12,621 bases of DNA from Candidatus Omnitrophota bacterium (GTDB lineage Bacteria; Omnitrophota; Gorgyraeia; B26-G9): contig JAKLQT010000073.1 in NCBI GenBank assembly GCA_022013205.1, positions 1-12,621 on the forward strand, given 5' to 3'. Positions 6,987 to 12,621 of the stretch are shown piece by piece. The position numbers were made by a program, and so were the translations under genes. How positions within the stretch are numbered: the first letter of the stretch is position 1; each line of letters starts with the position of its first letter. The notes under the pieces are model-generated. The model made no database searches. It had not been told where the DNA came from and saw only the letters and a list, made by a program, of their open reading frames with translations.

Positions 6987-9424
6987 TGCCCGGCATCCTC
7001 CTGCACTTTATAATTACCCAACTGCCTGTCACTTAATTCCGCCAGTTTTGAAGGGTTCCAGTTATTCACCCGGCTAAAATAGCCGACAATCCTGGTTATA
7101 TTATAGACATCCGGAGAACCACAAGCTTTACATTTATTATCCAATCCGCGGTTAGTCTTTAAACAGCTGTTGCACATCGTAAATTCCGGAGAAATTGTCA
7201 GCTGAGCTGTTTGTGTTTGCAAAAAAGTCTTTTTCACGAGATTAAGAATAGACTCCGGCGCCGGTTTCTGCTCACCGACAAAAGCATGAATAATCGCACC
7301 GGATTCAATCAGCGTATGGAACTTACTCTGCTTCTGAATCCGCGTGAGCAAATCCACCGGCGCATCTGCCCGGAAATGAATGCTGTTCGTGTAATAATAG
7401 CGGTCGTTATCGATATCCCCCTTTATCACGCTCGCCGCTTCCGGGAACTGCCGCAAATCAACCTTAGGCAGCCTTCGGCAGGCAGATTCCGCCGGCGACT
7501 CTTCCAGCGAAAATTTAAGTCCGTAATTTTTCTCGTACTCCTTTGTCTTCTGATTCATAAACGACACAATCTTTAATCCAAGCTTAAATATTTCATCCGA
7601 TTCATGCAATTCTTTCCCGGTAATATACTGTACGCATTCATTAAGCCCGATTAATCCAATAATATATGTGGCTTTCTCCAGATCTATATAAGGCCGGCCG
7701 TCCTTGGCCGGCTTTCCTACTTCCCACATCGGCATCCCCGGCTCACTTAGCCGGGAAACAAACTCTTTCTTTTCCAAATGGGCCTTTGCCGCAATGTCCA
7801 TTACCCGTCCTATTTCTTTCAACAGCCCATCCACATTGCCTTTGCCCGAACGATAAGCGGCCTGCGGCAAATTGATTGTTACGTTCTGAAAACCGCAAAA
7901 CCGCATACTTTCAGGATGTTCAATCATATATATATCGTTTATCTTCTGGCGCAAGCGGCAGCATTGTGAAAGAACCGCCTCATTCCCGCGGTCGAAAACA
8001 AAATAAGGCGTTCCGTTCTCGCTGGCAATAAGGCAAGCGTAGCGCAGTAATTCCAACTGCCGGGGATCTTCAAATGTTTCATTACTGATATGCAAATCAC
8101 ACTTCGGAAAAGCGAAAACCCTTCCGTCACGATCTCCATCACGCCAAACATCCAGCATCGCCTTGGCAAACCGAATCACCGTCTCTTCGTAATCACCGTA
8201 TGTTCTTCCCGTATACTGTCCTTTTGCCCCAATCGCCGGGATATTGGCCAGATAACCGGGAACACCGGTGTGCACGTTAAAATCTATGAATAAACTCTGG
8301 CTGCCGCGGGAAAACGCATTTTGCGAGGCGGAAAATATCAAATACTGCGCCTCCTGTTTCATTTCCTCATCGGTCAGATTCTCTACCAACGGCGCATACA
8401 TTATATTAACATAGGCGATTCCCAGCGCCCCGGCATAATATGCCTGCAAAGAAGCAAGAAATGTATTTAAATGCCCGGTAAGTGTCCGCGCGTATTTCGC
8501 CGGCGCACTTGAAGTAAAAAGGTTTCCGAGCTCAAGGCCATATTTTTTAAGATATTCTAAGGAATGCGAACCGCAATAAGCGCGCGGATATCCTAAATCA
8601 TGAATATGAATCATGCCGTACAAATGCGCATTTGCCACTTCATCCGAAAATACCTTTTGCAGGATATACTGTTTCAATATCGTCTCGGCAATAGACAGAT
8701 TAACTGCTTCCGGATTATTTGAAGCGATATTGGAATTCTCGCAGCTTTTGGAAAAAAGCAGCTGTTCCAGGTCATACGTCGGCATACCGATAATACTCTG
8801 TTTTGAAAGAGTCTTATCCAGCCCGCGCTCAAAAAGTTCATTATCGACGAGCTCACGAATCAAGGCTGTGGATATCCTCGTAAGGCCGGAATTAAATACC
8901 TTTTTCTCGACACTCGAGGCTATTTCCATGGCAAGATCTTCCGTAATATTGGCTTCCTTCTCCAGCGCGAGGGCAATTCTGCCTTTATCCCAGTTAAGGA
9001 TTTCATCCTTTGCTAAAGGGGTAACTAAAAGAGAAAGATCTGTCGAATTAGCACGGCTCTTGACCTTTTTGCGGACTTTAAGGATTTCCCGTATTTTCCT
9101 TCTCTGTTCACGGTAAAGAATATAGGCTTTTGCCGTTTTCGCATGTCCGGTTTCAATCAACACTTTTTCCACGATATCCTGAATCTGTTCGATACCGGGA
9201 ACCTCGTTTTGAAAGTTTTTTTCCAAATATAAAACTACGGCATTCGCCAATTCATCGGCAAGGAGCCTATCCTCACCGCCAACCGCCTGAGCCGACTTAA
9301 AGATCGCATCGCTTATCTTTTGTTTATCAAAAGAAACTGTGCGGCCGTCCCGCTTTACGATATTGTGAAGGCGTTGACGCTGATTTTGACCTTCCATGGA
9401 AAAATGTTTATCCTGTACTAACAT
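6983..9424 (-). CDS. nrdD: Anaerobic (class III) ribonucleoside-triphosphate reductase
   Basis: Glycyl-radical enzyme of 813 residues that reduces ribonucleoside triphosphates to dNTPs without oxygen. The N-terminal ATP cone, the allosteric activity site, spans about 20-110 (VKRDGRTVSFDKQKISDAI). The central barrel contains GMIHIHDLGYPRAYC (270-284), a SQCCRL loop (486-491) and MRFCGFQNVTINLPQAAY (507-524); the thiyl-radical cysteine is expected on one of these loops. The C-terminal zinc site has C751, C754, C765 and C768. The radical site is RIVGYFSR with G781. All expected landmarks are present, and the length fits the forms carrying an ATP cone. The ATG follows the nrdR stop after three bases, with GAGGAGG about nine bases upstream. 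It overlaps the redoxin start by four bases. Regulated by the NrdR boxes upstream of nrdR. The adjacent cysteine pair and the redoxin suggest a thiol-dependent rather than formate-dependent subtype. Confidence 0.95.
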   Translation of the reverse strand: MLVQDKHFSMEGQNQRQRLHNIVKRDGRTVSFDKQKISDAIFKSAQAVGGEDRLLADELANAVVLYLEKNFQNEVPGIEQIQDIVEKVLIETGHAKTAKAYILYREQRRKIREILKVRKKVKSRANSTDLSLLVTPLAKDEILNWDKGRIALALEKEANITEDLAMEIASSVEKKVFNSGLTRISTALIRELVDNELFERGLDKTLSKQSIIGMPTYDLEQLLFSKSCENSNIASNNPEAVNLSIAETILKQYILQKVFSDEVANAHLYGMIHIHDLGYPRAYCGSHSLEYLKKYGLELGNLFTSSAPAKYARTLTGHLNTFLASLQAYYAGALGIAYVNIMYAPLVENLTDEEMKQEAQYLIFSASQNAFSRGSQSLFIDFNVHTGVPGYLANIPAIGAKGQYTGRTYGDYEETVIRFAKAMLDVWRDGDRDGRVFAFPKCDLHISNETFEDPRQLELLRYACLIASENGTPYFVFDRGNEAVLSQCCRLRQKINDIYMIEHPESMRFCGFQNVTINLPQAAYRSGKGNVDGLLKEIGRVMDIAAKAHLEKKEFVSRLSEPGMPMWEVGKPAKDGRPYIDLEKATYIIGLIGLNECVQYITGKELHESDEIFKLGLKIVSFMNQKTKEYEKNYGLKFSLEESPAESACRRLPKVDLRQFPEAASVIKGDIDNDRYYYTNSIHFRADAPVDLLTRIQKQSKFHTLIESGAIIHAFVGEQKPAPESILNLVKKTFLQTQTAQLTISPEFTMCNSCLKTNRGLDNKCKACGSPDVYNITRIVGYFSRVNNWNPSKLAELSDRQLGNYKVQEDAGQ

Positions 9425-9427
9425 CTC

Positions 9428-9889
9428 CTATGCCCTCCTCTTATTCAACAGATCCTTTAATTCTCCCAAAAATTGATTTATGTCTTTAAATTGCCGATAC
9501 ACGGAAGCAAATCTCACATAAGCTACCTCATCGATATCGTGCAAATGCTGCATAACAAGTTCTCCGATGTCCGAGCTTACCACCTCCTTATCATAGTTCT
9601 TTTGCAAGGTACATTCAATAGAATCAACCACTCCTTCCACAGTCTCCATACTTACCGGGCGCTTTTCACATGCCCGCAAAAGACCGGAAAGGATTTTATT
9701 CCTGTCGAACGGCTCACGCCGCCCGTCCTTTTTAATAATCATAAGCATTGTTTTTTCTATATACTCATATGTCGTAAACCTGCGCTGGCATTTTAAGCAT
9801 TCCCGCCTTCTTCGAATAGAATCACCTTCCGAAGAGATGCGCGAATCAACCACTTTATCCTCTATATTTGCGCAAAACGGGCATTTCAT
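9428..9889 (-). CDS. nrdR: Transcriptional repressor NrdR
   Basis: 153-residue nucleotide-sensing repressor of ribonucleotide reductase genes. The N-terminal zinc ribbon is formed by C3-x2-C6 (CPFC) and C31-x2-C34 (CLKC), with the characteristic DSR and RRRR stretches between. An ATP cone follows at about 49-139 ([17 protein letters not shown]), which reads the ATP/dATP state; the normal family length is 150-160. The start is the ATG at 9889, which begins MKCPFC as in other NrdR proteins; the open frame continues upstream to 9979 but that stretch holds the promoter and operator sites. AAAGG lies nine bases before the ATG. The gene is followed after three bases by nrdD, so NrdR represses its own operon. 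No anomaly seen. Confidence 0.95.
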   Translation of the reverse strand: MKCPFCANIEDKVVDSRISSEGDSIRRRRECLKCQRRFTTYEYIEKTMLMIIKKDGRREPFDRNKILSGLLRACEKRPVSMETVEGVVDSIECTLQKNYDKEVVSSDIGELVMQHLHDIDEVAYVRFASVYRQFKDINQFLGELKDLLNKRRA

Positions 9890-9924
9890 GCATCCAAACC
9901 TTTCTCGCTTCTCTCGACCAAAAC

Positions 9925-9940
9925 ACACATTATATTGTAT
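9925..9940 (-). promoter_or_regulatory. NrdR box, promoter-distal copy
   Basis: On the minus strand this 16-mer reads ATACAATATAATGTGT, by my count 14 of 16 positions of the published NrdR-box consensus ACACWATATMTWGTGT. It begins exactly 31 bp from the other box, the three-helical-turn spacing known for NrdR pairs, and would lie just downstream of the start of transcription. Confidence 0.85.
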
Positions 9941-9950
9941 CCACAGCTTG

Positions 9951-9979
9951 ATAATACACCATATATAGTGCTGTGTCAA
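9951..9979 (-). promoter_or_regulatory. Promoter of the nrdR-nrdD-redoxin-nrdG operon
   Basis: TTGACA (9979-9974) is a perfect -35, and after exactly 17 bases comes TATTAT (9956-9951), five of six matches to the -10. Transcription would start near 9944, giving an untranslated leader of about 55 bases before the nrdR ATG. Both NrdR boxes overlap or flank it. This marks a new transcription unit separate from rpiB-glyA-comEB. Confidence 0.85.
9956..9971 (-). promoter_or_regulatory. NrdR box, promoter-overlapping copy
   Basis: On the minus strand it reads GCACTATATATGGTGT, 14 of 16 consensus positions. It lies in the spacer between -35 and -10 and touches the first base of the -10, so bound NrdR would directly block RNA polymerase. 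Confidence 0.88.
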
Positions 9980-10042
9980 TAATTATTTTTATAAAATCCG
10001 GATGTTTTTTGGGGTTTATACCACCTTTTCGCAGGAGTTCGC

Positions 10043-10071
10043 AAAAAAACAAGCTTTATGCCGCTTTTTTA
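10043..10071 (-). terminator. Weak candidate intrinsic terminator after the dCMP deaminase gene
   Basis: On the minus strand AAGC (10066-10063) and GCTT (10054-10051) form a short stem with an eight-base loop, followed by G and seven T residues (10049-10043), with A tracts that may extend the stem. The four-pair core is weak, so efficiency is doubtful, but the position, between the deaminase and the nrd promoter, is right for a terminator. Confidence 0.35.
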
Positions 10072-10125
10072 GCCCGCTTATTTCACAGCCCATCGAAGAC
10101 AAGATACGGGCATACCCCGATAGCA

Positions 10126-10152
10126 GGATTAAATCGTTACACGATTTAATCC
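10126..10152. repeat. Perfect 12-bp hairpin (spacer cluster)
   Basis: GGATTAAATCGT (10126-10137) and ACGATTTAATCC (10141-10152) are perfect inverted repeats around the loop TAC. No T-tract follows on either strand. It is one of several adjacent hairpins; a smaller GCCC-ttc-GGGC stem (10156-10166) follows, and a possible one lies at 10105-10118 (CGGG...CCCG). Confidence 0.75.
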
Positions 10153-10166
10153 ATCGGCCCTTCGGG

Positions 10167-10197
10167 CGGATATTTCATACAGAACATGAAATATCCG
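10167..10197. repeat. Perfect 12-bp hairpin overlapping the dCMP deaminase stop codon
   Basis: CGGATATTTCAT (10167-10178) and ATGAAATATCCG (10186-10197) are perfect inverted repeats around a seven-base loop. Read on the minus strand it encodes the last residues P-D-I-S-C-S-V of the deaminase and its TGA. A palindrome carrying a gene's end suggests that the element was inserted at, or moved, the 3' end of the gene. Confidence 0.75.
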
Positions 10198-10666
10198 GGT
10201 TAGCTACCACTACCTCTATCTTTGCCTCTTCCAAAATTTTTTTTGCGAATTTGTCCGGATATTTTGACAAGACAACCACGCGGGTTATTCCGGCATTAAT
10301 AATCATTTTCGCACAGATAATACAAGGTTCGTTTGTGCAGTAGAGAATACCGTCCTTGACGCTGATTCCGTCCTGCGCCGCCTGTAACAAGGCATTCATC
10401 TCCGCGTGTAAGGCACGGCACAACTCATGCCTCTGACCGGAAGGCACGCTTAATGCTTCTCTCAGGCAGCCTGTTTTTTCACAGTGAGCCAGTCCTGAGG
10501 GAGCACCATTATAGCCGGTGGTTAATATGCGCTTACCTTTTACGATAACCGCTCCGACTTGCCTACGCAGGCATGTAGAGCGTTTCGCAACAAGTTGGGC
10601 AATATCAATAAAATATTCGTCCCAGCTGGGCCGTTTCAACATCTTTTTTTGTTTTTTCCCTGCCAT
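10175..10666 (-). CDS. comEB: dCMP deaminase, ComEB type
   Basis: Zinc-dependent cytoplasmic deaminase of 163 residues converting dCMP to dUMP, the precursor for thymidylate. The catalytic site is H87-A-E89 with P114-C115-x2-C118. A second cysteine/histidine set typical of the ComEB/dCMP group is visible in HCEKTGC (61-67) and RHELC (79-83). [11 protein letters not shown] (49-59) is the family signature. The ATG at 10666 has AAGGG seven bases upstream. It follows glyA after 29 bp, a sensible pairing because GlyA makes the methylene-tetrahydrofolate used with dUMP by thymidylate synthase. The C-terminus (about the last eight residues) is encoded within a perfect hairpin and is probably not conserved. 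A tRNA- or guanine-editing deaminase is excluded by the second metal set. Confidence 0.9.
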   Translation of the reverse strand: MAGKKQKKMLKRPSWDEYFIDIAQLVAKRSTCLRRQVGAVIVKGKRILTTGYNGAPSGLAHCEKTGCLREALSVPSGQRHELCRALHAEMNALLQAAQDGISVKDGILYCTNEPCIICAKMIINAGITRVVVLSKYPDKFAKKILEEAKIEVVVANPDISCSV

Positions 10667-10695
10667 AACACATCCCTTTTCGTGTTTTAACCGGG

Positions 10696-11937
10696 TTATT
10701 GGTACAACGGAAATGCCCGGGTTAGTTCATGTACTTTTTTACGCATCTTGCGTATCTGTTCGCCTGACGTTTGATCCTCTTTTCTCAATATTACATCAAT
10801 AATACCGGCGATTTCATGCATCTGCGGAACTTTCATGCCCCGCGTCGTCACCGCCGGAGTTCCCAACCGAATACCGCTGGTCAAAAACGGAGATTTCGGG
10901 TCAAACGGAATCAAGTTTTTATTAATCGTAATATTAACACAGCCAAGCATCTCCTGCGCGTCTTTTCCGATTATATCGCGGTTACGCAAATCAACGAGCA
11001 TAAGATGAGTATCCGTACCTCCGGAAACAATACGAAAATTTTTCTTCTGCAGCGCCGCGGCAAGCGCAACCGCATTCTTCACTACCTGTATCTGATATTT
11101 CTTAAAATCCGGCATTAAGGCCTCTTTTAAAGCAACGGCCTTTGCCGCTATTGTATGCATAAGGGGGCCGCCTTGCGTGCCGGGAAAAACATGCAAATCG
11201 ATTTTCTTAGCAAATTCTTTCTTACACAATATCAATCCTCCCCGCGGCCCGCGAAGCGTTTTATGCGTAGTCGTGGTTACATACTCCGCATACGGCACCG
11301 GCGAGGGATGCACCCCGGCCGCAACAAGCCCGGCAATATGCGCCATATCCACAACGAAACATGCCCCTACCTTGTCACAGATATCACGGAATTTTTTAAA
11401 ATCTATAATACGCGGATAAGCCGAGGCTCCGGCGAGAATCATTTTCGGTTTATGCTCCTTTGCCAACTCTAAAATCTCGTCATAATCAAGCTGTTCGGTT
11501 TTCTGATTTACTCCATATGATTTCACATTATAGAACAACCCGGAAAAATTTCGCGGATGTCCGTGAGAAAGGTGTCCGCCGCAAGCCAGATCCAAAGCCA
11601 ATACGGTATCTCCGGCTTTAAGACAGGACATAAAAACCGCCATATTCGCCTGTGCTCCCGAATGCGGCTGCACATTGGCATAATCCGCCTTAAATAATTG
11701 TTTGGCCCGTTCAATAGCAAGTTGTTCGACTTCATCTACATGTTCACAACCGCCATACCAGCGGGATCCCGGGTATCCTTCCGCATATTTATTGGTCAAT
11801 ACAGAACTTTGCGCCTCCATGACTGCCAGTGATGTGAAATTCTCGCTGGCAATCAATTCGATATGCTCCCGCTGGCGCTTCAGCTCTTTACGAATCGTTT
11901 TATAGATTTCAATATCCACTTCTTTTAAACGTTTCAT
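10696..11937 (-). CDS. glyA: Serine hydroxymethyltransferase
   Basis: PLP enzyme of 413 residues interconverting serine and glycine with transfer of a one-carbon unit to tetrahydrofolate; cytoplasmic homodimer or tetramer. Landmarks are [11 protein letters not shown] (28-38), [15 protein letters not shown] (50-64), HSGAQAN (92-98), [10 protein letters not shown] (195-204), the PLP lysine K226 in [26 protein letters not shown] and [15 protein letters not shown]. Length is normal and nothing essential is missing. Two adjacent ATGs lie at 11940 and 11937; GGGAGGG sits directly before the first, so the second, with four bases of spacing from GGAGG, is a little more plausible. The gap to rpiB is only 14-17 bp, all taken up by this ribosome binding site. 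Gene order rpiB-glyA is common in several phyla. Confidence 0.96.
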   Translation of the reverse strand: MKRLKEVDIEIYKTIRKELKRQREHIELIASENFTSLAVMEAQSSVLTNKYAEGYPGSRWYGGCEHVDEVEQLAIERAKQLFKADYANVQPHSGAQANMAVFMSCLKAGDTVLALDLACGGHLSHGHPRNFSGLFYNVKSYGVNQKTEQLDYDEILELAKEHKPKMILAGASAYPRIIDFKKFRDICDKVGACFVVDMAHIAGLVAAGVHPSPVPYAEYVTTTTHKTLRGPRGGLILCKKEFAKKIDLHVFPGTQGGPLMHTIAAKAVALKEALMPDFKKYQIQVVKNAVALAAALQKKNFRIVSGGTDTHLMLVDLRNRDIIGKDAQEMLGCVNITINKNLIPFDPKSPFLTSGIRLGTPAVTTRGMKVPQMHEIAGIIDVILRKEDQTSGEQIRKMRKKVHELTRAFPLYQ

Positions 11938-11954
11938 CATCCCTCCCTATAATA

Positions 11955-12383
11955 CTATTTACTAAACATCTTTACCCGGCGCAGATGCCTGCCGCCGGCG
12001 AATTTGGTATTCAACCAGACAGCGGTAATCCGCTTCGCCATTTGTTGTTTAACAAATCCGGCACCAAGAACCAGGATATTGGCATCATTATGTTCACGCG
12101 AGAAACGCGCAGTCGCAAGATTAAAACAGTTTGCCGCCCGAACACCTTTCACCGTGCTTGCCGCCATCGCCATTCCCAACCCGCTGTTACAAATAAGGAT
12201 GCCTCGGTCAAACTGCCTTTTCGCCACGCCTTTTGCAACTTTAAAGGCAAATACAGGATAATCGGTTGATTCCTCTGAGTATGTCCCCATATCCTCAACC
12301 ATGTATCCCTTATTCTGCAAATATTGAACTAACGCCTTTTTAAGCGCAAATCCTCTGTGGTCACTGCCAATCGCGATCTTCAT
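11955..12383 (-). CDS. rpiB: Ribose-5-phosphate isomerase B
   Basis: A 142-residue RpiB/LacAB-family sugar-phosphate isomerase interconverting ribose 5-phosphate and ribulose 5-phosphate, cytoplasmic dimer. It starts MKIAIGSDHRGF (D8, H9). The catalytic cysteine C65 lies in GILICNSGLGMA, and H98 (SREHNDANIL) is the ring-opening histidine. The end FAGGRHLRRV carries the phosphate-binding arginines. The usual CGTG after the cysteine is CNSG here, with serine in place of threonine, so a related aldose phosphate substrate is not excluded. The start is the ATG at 12383, with GGTGG eight bases upstream; an ATG at 12407 would add eight residues not seen in the family. It overlaps the phosphatase gene by 23 bp, indicating coupling. 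Confidence 0.92.
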   Translation of the reverse strand: MKIAIGSDHRGFALKKALVQYLQNKGYMVEDMGTYSEESTDYPVFAFKVAKGVAKRQFDRGILICNSGLGMAMAASTVKGVRAANCFNLATARFSREHNDANILVLGAGFVKQQMAKRITAVWLNTKFAGGRHLRRVKMFSK

Positions 12384-12621
12384 GTAATTTCGCCACCAAC
12401 CCTTCAATCGATCTTTTCAATATCAATGCCACTTGATCATAAAAACGCTCATCCATACCGATCGGATCCGGGATCATCGGATTTTCCTCCTCGTTTTCCA
12501 GGGCGAACTCTTTTAATAAAAACACCCTTTTTTCCGCATTCGGAAAACGCATGAGGATATGACGTTTATGTCCCGGCTCCATAACAAGAATCATATCCGA
12601 TTCTTTAATCATCTCATCCGT
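12361..12621 (-). CDS. Low-molecular-weight protein phosphatase (partial, C-terminal part)
   Basis: The reading frame is open to the window edge, so the N-terminus with the CxxxxxR phosphate loop lies outside. The 86 visible residues start TDEMIKESDMILVME, as in the middle of LMW protein-tyrosine phosphatases, and include VFLLKEFA and the loop IPDPIGMD, whose aspartate is the general acid. Such proteins dephosphorylate tyrosine or, in Bacillus YwlE, arginine residues; which applies cannot be judged from this half. Position before rpiB matches the ywlE-rpiB order of Firmicutes. It ends in TGA 23 bp inside rpiB. Confidence 0.85.
   Translation of the reverse strand, partial: TDEMIKESDMILVMEPGHKRHILMRFPNAEKRVFLLKEFALENEEENPMIPDPIGMDERFYDQVALILKRSIEGLVAKLHEDRDWQ

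Noticed and set aside
8613..9116. Long plus-strand open frame opposite nrdD
   Set aside because: It lies wholly antisense to the conserved NrdD coding sequence, with no family motif; a shadow frame.
9890..9979. Upstream extension of nrdR by 30 residues
   Set aside because: NrdR proteins begin at MKCPxC, and the extension would translate the promoter and operator.
10556..10573. Small palindrome TGCCT-acgc-AGGCA inside the dCMP deaminase gene
   Set aside because: It encodes a normal conserved stretch of the enzyme (CLRRQVGAV), so it is most likely chance.

Overview
All recognisable genes in this window lie on the minus strand and read from right to left. Oxygen-sensitive class III ribonucleotide reductase with its radical-SAM activase points to an anaerobe or facultative anaerobe. 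The order LMW phosphatase - rpiB - glyA - dCMP deaminase is shared in part with Firmicutes. Together with a PMT/ArnT-type membrane glycosyltransferase, the gene mix would fit an uncultured Gram-negative-type lineage such as Omnitrophota, but that placement is an impression, not a demonstration.

Right part (12621 to 10175): the C-terminal part of a low-molecular-weight protein phosphatase (cut by the window edge), ribose-5-phosphate isomerase B, serine hydroxymethyltransferase and dCMP deaminase, packed with overlaps or short gaps. GlyA feeds one-carbon units and dCMP deaminase supplies dUMP, so these two fit with thymidylate and deoxynucleotide supply. A 285-bp spacer follows. It holds a cluster of near-perfect hairpins, the first of which overlaps the dCMP deaminase stop codon, and then a strong promoter (TTGACA-N17-TATTAT) overlaid by two NrdR boxes exactly 31 bp apart.

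Middle (9889 to 5914): nrdR, nrdD, a small CxxC redoxin and nrdG form an NrdR-controlled anaerobic dNTP module. The redoxin sits between reductase and activase, which suggests that NrdD is reduced by a thiol protein rather than by formate.

Left-middle (5839 to 2556): an AT-rich pair, a multi-pass glycosyltransferase and an FAD-dependent oxidoreductase of the UDP-galactopyranose-mutase/amine-oxidase superfamily, joined by an ATGA overlap; probably envelope glycan chemistry. Then (2524 to 273) come three closely packed genes: a radical SAM enzyme of the AmmeMemoRadiSam type lacking its usual C-terminal tail, a YkgJ-type cysteine-cluster protein and a DUF2156 (GNAT-fold) protein.

Left edge (1 to 272): no convincing gene, but a 40-bp exact direct repeat 186 bp apart with several hairpins, and a promoter-like site pointing into it. 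I see no CRISPR array, transposase, rRNA or tRNA, and no clear new defence system. The most distinctive features are the NrdR promoter architecture, the redoxin inside the nrd operon, the truncated radical SAM gene and the two palindrome-rich spacers.
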